From Bacteroidales bacterium (GTDB taxonomy: Bacteria; Bacteroidota; Bacteroidia; Bacteroidales; Marinifilaceae), in NCBI GenBank assembly GCA_015061245.1, contig SUWY01000013.1:24267-65517 (forward strand): a stretch of DNA of 41,251 bases, in the 5' to 3' direction. Of this stretch, positions 34,194 to 41,251 are shown piece after piece. How positions within the stretch are numbered: the stretch's first letter is position 1; every line of letters begins with the position of its first letter. The position numbers and the translations under genes are program-made. A model generated the notes under the pieces. That model did no database searches and was not told where the DNA came from. It saw only the letters and a list, made by a program, of their open reading frames with translations.

Positions 34194-36299
34194 ATGAAAA
34201 AGCTGATTTTAAGCGTATTGATGGTTGCAGCGGTAGTGTTGCAGGCTCGTGCAGACGAGGGAATGTGGTTGCCCTCGCTCGTAAAACAGAGAATTGGAGA
34301 TATGCAGGCAAAGGGCTTTAAGCTTAGCGCCGACGATATCTATAGTATTAACAAAGCCTCTTTGAAGGATGCAGTGGTGCTTTTCGGACGTGGTTGTACC
34401 GGAGAGTTGATATCTTCGCAAGGTTTGCTCTTGACAAACCACCACTGTGGAGCCGGTCAGATTCAGGCGCACAGTAGCGTGGAGCATGACTATTTGAAGG
34501 ATGGTTTCTGGGCGATGTCGCAAGCTGAGGAGTTGGCGAATCCCGGATTGACAGTGAGTTTCCTTGAGCGTATGGAGGATGTGACCAATGATGTTCTTAA
34601 GGGATATAAGTCATCGATGAGCGAGGTTGAGAGAGCTGCTTTGGTTAAGAAGAACAGTGAGAAGATTATCACAAAGGCTACTGCAGAGGGTAACGGATTA
34701 AGAGCTACTGTTGAGGCTCTTTTCTACGGTAATCAGTACTTCCTCTTCCTGTATCGCGAGTACAAGGATGTGCGTTTGGTTGCAGCTCCACCTTCATCAA
34801 TCGGTAGCTTTGGTGGTGATACCGATAACTGGATGTGGCCAAGACATACCGGCGACTTTTCAATTTTCAGAATCTATGCAGATAAGGATAACAATCCTGC
34901 AGCTTACTCACCGGATAATGTGCCTTACAAGCCAAAACGTCACTTCAAGGTGTCGGTTAAGGGTGTAAACGAGGGCGATTTTACATTTATCTATGGTTTC
35001 CCTGGAAAGACTCAGGAGTATATCCATTCCGATGCTGTTAAGTATATTGCCGAGGTTTCTGATCCTCATAAGATCAATTTGAGAACCAAGCGTCTGGATA
35101 TTCAGAACAAGTATATGGGCGAGAGCCAGAAGGTTAGAATTCAGTACTCTGCAAAGAATGCAAATGTTGCCAATGCATGGAAAAAGTGGCAGGGCGAGGC
35201 TAAGGGTATCAACAAGATGAAGACCGTTGCAACAAAGCAGGCTTTTGAGAAGGAGTTTGATGTTTGGGCAAAAGGTACCGAGTATGAGGGTGTTATTGGT
35301 AAGTTGGCAGATTTATATGCTGCAATCGAGCCATATAACTTTGCTGCAGATTACTATACCGAGACTGTTCGTACAATTGAGCTGGCTAATCTTGCAAGTA
35401 ATGTTGCAAAGATATACAACGCTAAAGAGTTTAATGCAGGGGCTTTGAAGAGTGCCCTCGCCTCATTCTATAAAGATTACTATTTGCCAATTGATAAGGA
35501 GAGTTTCGTGGCAGTGATGGAGGTTTATGAGAAGAATATGAGCGATGATTTCAAACCTTCATACTACAAGGAGCAGATGGCAAAATATGGTAGTGCAGCT
35601 GCATGGGCAGAGGAGTTGTTTGCTACTTCGGTATATGCTGACCAAACCCTGGCTGAGGCTCTGACTGCCGAGGATAAGGAGCTGGTTTTGAATGACCCTG
35701 CATATATCTTCTTCAATGAATACTCTAAGTGGTACAATAGCGAAATTTTACCTAAAGGTCAGGCTTTGAATCGTGATTTGCAGTTGTTGTATCGCGACTA
35801 TATGCGTGGACAGATGGAGTTTATGAAGGGTAAGAAGGATTTCTATCCCGATGCAAATTTGACTCTTCGTGTTGCCTATGGAAATGTTAAGGGATACTCT
35901 CCATCCGATGCTATATATTACTTCCCATACTCATCTTTGAAGGGTGTAATGGAGAAGGATAACCCTGAGATTTTCGATTACGACATTCCTCAGAAGTTGC
36001 GTGATATTTATGCTACAAAGGATTACGGACGTTGGGTAAATCAGAATGGAGAGGTGCCTGTATGTTTCTTGGCTACAAACCATACAACCGGAGGTAACTC
36101 AGGTAGCCCTGTTATCAATGCCGACGGTAATTTGATCGGTATCAATTTTGATCGTGTTTGGGAGGGTACAATGAGCGATATTGCCTTTGATCCTGATTTC
36201 TGTAGAAATATTGCTACCGATATTCGATATATCCTTTTCGTTATTGAGAAGATTGGTGGCGCAGGCTATTTGATCGATGAGATGGAGTTGGTTGAATAG
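34194..36299 (+). CDS. S46 family dipeptidyl-peptidase, DPP11 type
   Basis: This 701-aa exported protease has a signal peptide (MKKLILSVLMVAAVVLQARA) and the S46 triad: His in LLTNHHCGAG, Asp in the middle domain (SFGGDTDNWMWPRHTGDFS), and Ser in TTGGNSGSPVIN. Arg lies 18 residues after the Ser (INFDRVWEG). In Porphyromonas DPP11 this position is Arg673 and gives preference for Asp/Glu at P1; DPP7 has Gly there. So DPP11-like specificity is predicted. The enzyme feeds dipeptides to the periplasm of peptide-using Bacteroidota. An in-frame ATG at 34158 exists, but the promoter and the signal peptide favour 34194. Confidence 0.9.
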   Translation: MKKLILSVLMVAAVVLQARADEGMWLPSLVKQRIGDMQAKGFKLSADDIYSINKASLKDAVVLFGRGCTGELISSQGLLLTNHHCGAGQIQAHSSVEHDYLKDGFWAMSQAEELANPGLTVSFLERMEDVTNDVLKGYKSSMSEVERAALVKKNSEKIITKATAEGNGLRATVEALFYGNQYFLFLYREYKDVRLVAAPPSSIGSFGGDTDNWMWPRHTGDFSIFRIYADKDNNPAAYSPDNVPYKPKRHFKVSVKGVNEGDFTFIYGFPGKTQEYIHSDAVKYIAEVSDPHKINLRTKRLDIQNKYMGESQKVRIQYSAKNANVANAWKKWQGEAKGINKMKTVATKQAFEKEFDVWAKGTEYEGVIGKLADLYAAIEPYNFAADYYTETVRTIELANLASNVAKIYNAKEFNAGALKSALASFYKDYYLPIDKESFVAVMEVYEKNMSDDFKPSYYKEQMAKYGSAAAWAEELFATSVYADQTLAEALTAEDKELVLNDPAYIFFNEYSKWYNSEILPKGQALNRDLQLLYRDYMRGQMEFMKGKKDFYPDANLTLRVAYGNVKGYSPSDAIYYFPYSSLKGVMEKDNPEIFDYDIPQKLRDIYATKDYGRWVNQNGEVPVCFLATNHTTGGNSGSPVINADGNLIGINFDRVWEGTMSDIAFDPDFCRNIATDIRYILFVIEKIGGAGYLIDEMELVE

Positions 36300-37365
36300 A
36301 TGTTTAACATTTATTCTGATGGGTGCGATTATGAGTTGTAGCGAGAATAGTCAATTTATGGGCGAGGCCATTTCCAATGAGGAGTTGGAGCAGCTTGATT
36401 GCTATGTAGATTTGCATCTTCATCTCGATGGCTCGTTATCGGTAAATATGGTAAAGCAGCTTGCATCGGAGCAGGGTATTGATTTACCCTATTCCGATGC
36501 TGAGATTGCTCATATGTTGCAGGTCGATGATGGTTGCAACGATTTGAATGAGTACCTTACAAAGTTTGATTTCCCTAACCGTTTTCTTCAAAGCGAATCG
36601 GGGCTGAGCAGGGCGGTAGAGCTGCTTGGTTATGAGCTTTCGGAGCAGGGGGTAATGTATGCAGAGGTGCGTTTTGCACCGCAAAAACATTGCGAACAGG
36701 GGTTGACGCAGAGTCAGGTTGTATCGGCCGCAATTTCCGGAGCGGAAAAGAGTCCTATCCCTCTTACCCTTATTCTTTGTTGTATGCGTGGCGATGATAA
36801 CCACGCAGAGAATGTTGAGACCGTAAATGTAGCTGCCGAGTTCCTTGGAAAGGGGGTTGTCGCTGTGGATTTGGCCGGAGCCGAGGCTATTTTTTCAACA
36901 GCAAACTTCCGGGATATTTTTGCCTTAGCTACAGAAAAGGGAGTGCCTTTTACAATTCATGCGGGCGAGGCATGTGGCCCCGAGAGCGTTTATAAAGCTT
37001 TGGAGTATGGTGCAAAACGCATAGGTCACGGAGTACGCTCAACCGAGGATACCTGGTTGATGGAGAGGTTGGCAAAAGAGGGTATAGTGCTTGAGTGCTG
37101 CCCGACAAGTAATCTGAATACTGCTATCTATGATTCCCTTGCAGATTATCCCTACAGAAAATTCTTTGATGCCGGAGTGAAGTTTACAATCAATACCGAC
37201 AATATGAGCGTCTCAAATACAACAATCAAGCGCGAGTTTATTAAGCTGAATGAGGCATTTGGAATTACAAGAGCTGAATTAAAGGAGCTTTTGACCAATG
37301 CAATTGATGCCGCCTATGTGAGTGAGGAGATGAAAAAGAGAATGAGGGGAAAGTTGATTAATTAG
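36277..37365 (+). CDS. add: Adenosine deaminase, probably exported
   Basis: This 362-aa metal-dependent hydrolase converts adenosine to inosine. Zinc ligands and catalytic residues are visible: His47 and His49 (DLHLHLDGS), HAGEACG with the third His and the catalytic Glu, GHGVRS, and NTDN with the catalytic Asp. The NTDN form is usual in bacterial members. The first 21 residues (MRWSWLNRCLTFILMGAIMSC) look like a short lipoprotein signal ending at Cys21, so it may act in the periplasm. Starts at the later Met15 or Met19 are possible. It overlaps the peptidase gene by 23 bases. Confidence 0.85.
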   Translation: MRWSWLNRCLTFILMGAIMSCSENSQFMGEAISNEELEQLDCYVDLHLHLDGSLSVNMVKQLASEQGIDLPYSDAEIAHMLQVDDGCNDLNEYLTKFDFPNRFLQSESGLSRAVELLGYELSEQGVMYAEVRFAPQKHCEQGLTQSQVVSAAISGAEKSPIPLTLILCCMRGDDNHAENVETVNVAAEFLGKGVVAVDLAGAEAIFSTANFRDIFALATEKGVPFTIHAGEACGPESVYKALEYGAKRIGHGVRSTEDTWLMERLAKEGIVLECCPTSNLNTAIYDSLADYPYRKFFDAGVKFTINTDNMSVSNTTIKREFIKLNEAFGITRAELKELLTNAIDAAYVSEEMKKRMRGKLIN

Positions 37366-37370
37366 GAGTT

Positions 37371-39257
37371 ATGAGAGAGGTTGAGTTACTTGCTCCGGCA
37401 AAGAGTTTAGAGGTGGGGTTGGCTGCAATTCATAATGGAGCCGATGCCGTTTATATTGGTGCGCCACAGTTTGGTGCGCGTCGTGCTGCGAGTAACTCGC
37501 TCGAAGATATTCAGAGCCTGGTGAACGAGGCTCACAAGTTCTATTGCAGGGTGTTCGTAACAATGAATACCTTGCTTTATGATAATGAGTTGAGCGAGGC
37601 AGAGGCTCTTATATGGAAATTGTATGAAATAGGAGTAGATGCCCTGATTGTGCAGGATTTGGGAATCTTGAAGATGAAGTTGCCTCCAATTGCACTTCAT
37701 GCAAGTACCCAGACTCACAATTACGATATTGAGCGTATCAAGTTTTTGGATAGGGTAGGCTTTTCAAGAATTGTGCTTGCCCGTGAGCTTGGCATTGAGG
37801 AGATTCGACGTATCCGTAAAGAGATAAAGGCCGAGATTGAGGTGTTCGTGCATGGTGCGTTGTGTGTCAGTTTCAGTGGACAGTGCTATATGTCAGAGCA
37901 TATCTTCGGACGTTCGGCGAATCGTGGAGAGTGTGCCCAACTATGTCGTCAGAGGTGGAGCTTGATTGATGCGAATAGCAAAACCTTGATAAAGGAGAAG
38001 CATCTGCTCTCGCTACGAGACATGAAGAGGGTTGAGTATTTGAGGGAGTTGGCCGATGCAGGTGTGACCTCGTTCAAAATAGAGGGCAGACTTAAAGATA
38101 TTGACTATGTTTCTAATGTTACCGCATACTACTCCGATGAGTTGAACCGCTGTTTGGGAACGGAGTACCGACGTAGCGGTTCGGGTGTTGTGAAGCGTGG
38201 TTTTGAGCCCGATTTGGATAAAACTTTTAACCGTGGATATACCAACTATTTTGCCAATGGGCGAGGTCAGGAAATGACCAATATCGATACTCCGAAATCG
38301 ATGGGTAAGTTTATTGGAACAGTGGAGCGATGCAAGCGGAATGAGGTGTTTATCAAGGGTGTCGAGAGTGTAAATAATGGCGACGGTCTGTGCTATATTG
38401 AGCATGGCGAACTGGTTGGAGTTCGTGTAAATCGAGCTGAGGGAAACCATCTGTTTATTGCGGTGCAAGGCGGCTCAGGAGGCGGTAGCGGAGTGGCCTC
38501 GCTCAATATAAAACCGGGGACCAAGTTGTTCCGCAACTATGATCACAACTTTAGCACTCTGCTTGAAAAGAGCAGTTCTGTAAGAAAAATTGGGGCGAGG
38601 ATGCAGGTTTCGGAGGTTGACGGCAGGTTGAAGATTGGTGCTGTAGATGAGAGTGGTGTGAGTGTTGAGTATATTTTAGAGAAGGTGTTCGATGTGGCTC
38701 AGAATCCATCGCAGCGTGACCGTTTGGTACAACAGCTTTCGAAGTTTGGAGATACCGATTTTTGGTGTATGGGGGTAGAGTATGTTGGTGATAGAGTGCT
38801 GTTCGTGCCCTCGGCCGACGCCAATCTGTCTCGTAGAGAGGCTTTGGAGTTACTTATGGCAAGGCGCTTGGAGTTGCGTCCGATAATGGAGCAGGGGGCG
38901 TTGAATCTGACTCCGGGATATATTGCGGAGCGTGCTGATTGGCAGTGCAATGTGGTGAATGAGTTGAGTAGAGAGTTCTATTCCGGGAATGGTTGTTCCG
39001 AGATTGAACCTGGCTTCGAGGTGTCGAAGCAGCGCAAGGGCAAGGCGGTTATGACAACCAAGTTATGTCTGCTTTATGAGAATGGTAGGTGCTTAAAGGG
39101 TAAGGGTAGTGGTAAGCGAGCCGGTCGTGTCGATGGCAGTGGTGGTCTTGTCAACGGTGAGGAGTGGAAACTTCCGCTCCGTCTGGATAGCGGTAAGGAG
39201 CAATTTTTGTTGAGGTTTGATTGTAAGAAGTGTCAAATGATAATTGAGAGTGAGTAA
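37371..39257 (+). CDS. U32 family protein (RlhA/TrhP-like)
   Basis: This 628-aa protein has the U32 signature EVFVHGALCVSFSGQCYMS and the following cysteine-rich SANRGECAQLCRQRW. The N-terminal TIM-barrel part begins ELLAPAKSLEVGLAAIHNGADAVYIG. The C-terminal third (after about 400) is longer than in TrhP and resembles the layout of RlhA/YdcP-type members, ending with further cysteines (KLCLLYENGRC, FDCKKCQM). U32 proteins of this group make 5-hydroxycytidine in 23S rRNA (RlhA) or 5-hydroxyuridine in tRNA (TrhP); which applies is open. The gene lies 5 bases after add. Confidence 0.85.
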   Translation: MREVELLAPAKSLEVGLAAIHNGADAVYIGAPQFGARRAASNSLEDIQSLVNEAHKFYCRVFVTMNTLLYDNELSEAEALIWKLYEIGVDALIVQDLGILKMKLPPIALHASTQTHNYDIERIKFLDRVGFSRIVLARELGIEEIRRIRKEIKAEIEVFVHGALCVSFSGQCYMSEHIFGRSANRGECAQLCRQRWSLIDANSKTLIKEKHLLSLRDMKRVEYLRELADAGVTSFKIEGRLKDIDYVSNVTAYYSDELNRCLGTEYRRSGSGVVKRGFEPDLDKTFNRGYTNYFANGRGQEMTNIDTPKSMGKFIGTVERCKRNEVFIKGVESVNNGDGLCYIEHGELVGVRVNRAEGNHLFIAVQGGSGGGSGVASLNIKPGTKLFRNYDHNFSTLLEKSSSVRKIGARMQVSEVDGRLKIGAVDESGVSVEYILEKVFDVAQNPSQRDRLVQQLSKFGDTDFWCMGVEYVGDRVLFVPSADANLSRREALELLMARRLELRPIMEQGALNLTPGYIAERADWQCNVVNELSREFYSGNGCSEIEPGFEVSKQRKGKAVMTTKLCLLYENGRCLKGKGSGKRAGRVDGSGGLVNGEEWKLPLRLDSGKEQFLLRFDCKKCQMIIESE

Positions 39258-39275
39258 TATGTTTTTTTATTTAGA

Positions 39276-39623
39276 GAGACGCTTACGGTTCAAGAACTTC
39301 TACGTCAATTTACCTACAAAACAGAACTCGTTGCTTCGCAACTCAAACAGCTGTTTTGTTACGGTAAATTTTCCTTGAGTTCTAATCACCTTACGCTAGG
39401 TCTAAATAAAAAACATATTACTCTTATTGAGTTAAATGGAGAGACGCTTACGGTTCAAGAACTTCTACGTCAATTTACCTACAAAACAGAACTCGTTGCT
39501 TCGCAACTCAAACAGCTGTTTTGTTACGGTAAATTTTCCTTGAGTTCTAATCACCTTACGCTAGGTCTAAATAAAAAACATATTACTCTTATTGAGTTAA
39601 ATGGAGAGAAGCTTACGGTTCAA
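39276..39623 (+). repeat. Perfect 165-bp tandem duplication with internal hairpin
   Basis: Two units (39276-39440 and 39441-39605) are identical over all 165 bases, followed by 18 or so bases of a third (one mismatch). The unit is 55 codons long, and one frame stays open from 39261 to 39647 without a standard start; from the ATG at 39375 it would give a 90-aa product with two copies of SSNHLTLGLNKKHITLIELN. Each unit also holds a long inverted repeat: 39307-39324 pairs with 39351-39370, with a GTTGC-TTC-GCAAC hairpin in the loop. The unit could act as RNA, as a short repeat protein, or be a non-functional amplification. It fills the gap between the U32 gene and the SH3 protein gene. Confidence 0.9.
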
Positions 39624-39643
39624 GAAGAGAAAATATTGAGGAT

Positions 39644-40711
39644 ATGAAAAGGGGAGTTTTGGTGTTGTTGGTAATGGTGCTTTGCACTTTAGGAGTTGAG
39701 GCTCAGGAGATACAGAAGTGGGCCATTATGGTTGAGAAGGCGGAGCTGTATAGTGAGCCAAGTGTGACCTCGCCCATAGTAGGATATGTTAAAAAGAGCG
39801 AAGGTACCGTTATTGGTGAATTGAGCAGAGATGGCAGCTGGTTGCACGTCAGGAAGTCCGGCTCGGGAGCATCGGGTTGGGTATTGAGTTGTGTGAGTGT
39901 CGATGCAGCTCAGGCTGACAATATATATGGCTTTGATTATGAGGCATGCTACAAGATAAACAAGGAGTTTGCAGAGGGTAAGATATCGCAGGAGAGGTTT
40001 GCTGCAATGCTTAATAATTTGCACAATAACAGGGATGTAAATTACGGTATGAACCGCTATAAGGAGAACGAATCGGGCGGTTTGGAGGAGAGATGGATAG
40101 CCTCCTCTGCGGCTGTAAATGCACTGAAAGTAGTGATTGCTATTTTAATATTGGGAGCCATTGCCGGATATGCTTTGCGGATATTTTTGGGTATTCGTTT
40201 GCCCATTGTAAGTAACATCTCTATAATGCTTCTTCTGTTGGGAATTGTTGAGGTGCTGTATATGATACATCCGTATGGAGTGGGGTCTGTCGATTTTGTA
40301 AACACTCTGATTCTTATATTGGTACAGCTTCTGTTGATTAGAGGTGTGGTGAATTCAAATCGACATGGAATGGCACGTAGCAACGCCTTTATCAGTCTTG
40401 CCTGTTTGGTTGTGGCCATTATTATCTATATCTGCAATGTGGGTATTGTAGATTTTATAGGCATATTGGTGGATACTGTGTTAGGCTCTATCTTGATGGT
40501 GGGCTTACTGGTTGTAATAGGAATAATAATCTATGGAGCAGTAACTGCACCTGCATCGTCGGGTAGTGCAGACTCGCCCAAGGATTTACCAGAGGTATGT
40601 AAGTTCTGCAGACACTTTGACCGTTCAAGTGGAGTGTGTTATATGGACATTGATAACCCCAAAAGAAAGAATCCCAACCACGACACCTGCTCCCGCTTCG
40701 ATTGGTATTAG
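39644..40711 (+). CDS. Membrane protein with SH3 domain and C-terminal cysteine motif
   Basis: This 355-aa protein has a signal peptide (MKRGVLVLLVMVLCTLGVEAQ) and a bacterial SH3 domain (about 25-90: VEKAELYSEPSVTSPIVGYVKKSEG, GSWLHVRKSGSGASGWV). A short helical segment follows. Five hydrophobic segments lie between about 160 and 300. The cytoplasmic or periplasmic tail carries C-x2-C-x9-C-x16-C (CKFCRHFDRSSGVC, ending HDTCSRFDWY), a likely metal site. The combination suggests a cell-envelope sensor or anchor. No named family is recognised. The start overlaps the end of the repeat-derived frame by 4 bases. Confidence 0.7.
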   Translation: MKRGVLVLLVMVLCTLGVEAQEIQKWAIMVEKAELYSEPSVTSPIVGYVKKSEGTVIGELSRDGSWLHVRKSGSGASGWVLSCVSVDAAQADNIYGFDYEACYKINKEFAEGKISQERFAAMLNNLHNNRDVNYGMNRYKENESGGLEERWIASSAAVNALKVVIAILILGAIAGYALRIFLGIRLPIVSNISIMLLLLGIVEVLYMIHPYGVGSVDFVNTLILILVQLLLIRGVVNSNRHGMARSNAFISLACLVVAIIIYICNVGIVDFIGILVDTVLGSILMVGLLVVIGIIIYGAVTAPASSGSADSPKDLPEVCKFCRHFDRSSGVCYMDIDNPKRKNPNHDTCSRFDWY

Positions 40712-40750
40712 GGAGGGAGAATTTGTAAATTGACGTTATAGACTACTTTG

Positions 40751-40782
40751 CCACGCTTCCTATTATTAAAGCGTGGTTGTTT
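40751..40782 (+). terminator. Hairpin terminator of the SH3 protein gene
   Basis: CCACGCTT (40751-40758) pairs with AAGCGTGG (40769-40776), followed by TTGTTT. It lies 40 bases after the stop codon. Confidence 0.65.
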
Positions 40783-40939
40783 GGACCTTATGCTCGTATA
40801 ATTTGTCAATTGGAGGAATTTACATATAATGTATCTAAAGAGTCATTCCTCAATAGCAAAATATTATTCTTTGCTGTTGTAAAAAATATTGAAATTGTAG
40901 GCATAAAGATTCTACAATAATGATTTTAATAATATGTGT

Positions 40940-40966
40940 AGCGACCGCAATCCGGTCGCTTTTTTC
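40940..40966 (+). terminator. Strong hairpin with T-run
   Basis: AGCGACCG pairs with CGGTCGCT (40940-40947 with 40953-40960), with a short loop and TTTTTTT after it. No gene ends directly before it, so either it is a second terminator for the upstream gene or it ends a short RNA. Confidence 0.8.
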
Positions 40967-41024
40967 ATACTTATCATTTGGAAAATATTCATTGCAGTTA
41001 ATACTTAATTCTATATACTTTTCT

Positions 41025-41032
41025 TACCTTTG
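41025..41032 (+). promoter_or_regulatory. -7 box of the hsdR-like gene
   Basis: TACCTTTG matches TAnnTTTG, 67 bases before the ATG at 41100. A -33 element at the usual spacing is not seen. Confidence 0.5.
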
Positions 41033-41099
41033 TATGAATTTTACTTCATATAATAGACTATTATCGGAAGATGGCAGAATCAGATAAGCAAGGTGTAAT

Positions 41100-41251
41100 A
41101 TGGAAGACAAAAAGCAGTTATCCGAGGAGGATATAAAGTTGCGTTATATAACTCCGGCTATCAATGCAGCTGGTTGGGATAACAAGCATATCCGAATGGA
41201 ATATTACTTTACTGCAGGTAGAGTTTTAATCCAAGGGAAACATCACGCACG
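41100..41251 (+). CDS. Type I restriction enzyme HsdR-like protein, 5' end
   Basis: Only the first 50 codons lie in the window: EDIKLRYITPAINAAGWDNK, then HIRMEYYFTAGRVLIQGKHH. This pattern (ITPAI..AGW, then R.EYYFTAGR) is the N-terminus of EcoEI-type HsdR subunits and related DEAD/DEAH-box restriction proteins. The gene runs off the right edge. If correct, a type I restriction system begins here and this end of the window also has defence content. Confidence 0.75.
   Translation, partial: MEDKKQLSEEDIKLRYITPAINAAGWDNKHIRMEYYFTAGRVLIQGKHHA

Larger units (their letters stand above)
40712..41099. other. Intergenic region before the hsdR-like gene
   Basis: The 388-base gap is AT-rich and has no convincing gene. 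It holds the two hairpins listed separately, a 7-bp inverted repeat ATTGTAG/CTACAAT at about 40894-40918, and a -7 box at 41025-41032. A small RNA between 40783 and the terminator at 40940 is possible, but no clear promoter supports it. Confidence 0.5.

Noticed and set aside
39276-39623. Repeat array as CRISPR
   Set aside because: Units are 165 bases and directly adjacent without spacers, and no cas gene is near.

Overview
The window looks like the chromosome of a member of the order Bacteroidales (phylum Bacteroidota). Genes are preceded by the Bacteroidota -7 promoter element TAnnTTTG rather than by E. coli-type boxes. The gene set is also typical of the group: DUF1573 protein, OstA-like protein beside SurA/PpiC folding factors, S46 dipeptidyl-peptidase, U32 family protein, and many small lipoproteins. 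The housekeeping parts use GAG/GTT-rich codons, and the spaces between them carry interspersed and low-complexity repeats.

Layout. 0.2-4.2 kb: DUF1573 secreted protein, then rpsO-pnp (S15 and PNPase) with hairpins in the spacer. 4.2-8.7 kb: TPR lipoprotein, PlsC-type acyltransferase, OstA-like protein. 8.9-11.2 kb: a SurA-type chaperone and a PpiC-like lipoprotein, which together with ostA look like an outer-membrane assembly cluster on the minus strand. 11.2-18.0 kb: recQ, mscS, the queuosine precursor genes queC-queD-queE, a BioF-family enzyme and a small secreted protein. 28.6-31.7 kb: MFS transporter and topB in one overlapping operon. 32-40.7 kb: large lipoprotein, S46 peptidase (predicted DPP11 type), adenosine deaminase, U32 family protein, a perfect 165-bp tandem duplication, and a membrane SH3 protein. 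The right edge enters the 5' end of a type I restriction hsdR-like gene.

The unusual part is an AT-rich accessory island of about 10.5 kb (about 18.0-28.6 kb) between the small secreted protein and topB. At both ends it has a two-gene cassette: a WYL-domain regulator followed by a PD-(D/E)XK nuclease-like gene. The two cassettes point outward from the island interior. The WYL proteins are close paralogues, but the two nucleases are not obviously related. Palindromes of the form TRTGCAA-N5-TTGCAYA lie upstream of both cassettes and again after the right-hand one. This suggests a shared operator and a regulator paired with exchangeable effectors, in the manner of the defence regulators CapW and BrxR. 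Between the cassettes lie a 374-aa DnaE-like protein that has lost its PHP domain and catalytic region, an AbiEii-like nucleotidyltransferase overlapping a small partner gene, a second copy of that partner family, and several decayed genes. The decayed genes include a family-A-like polymerase and, further right, a sigma-70 region 2 fragment, each broken by an in-frame TGA. The island ends in a truncated second copy of the nucleotidyltransferase fused to a truncated transposase.

The best candidate for an undescribed system is therefore the WYL/PD-(D/E)XK cassette pair with its shared operator, and with it the miniature DnaE-like pseudopolymerase. Functions in the island are inferred from motifs only. 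No tRNA, rRNA or CRISPR array was seen.
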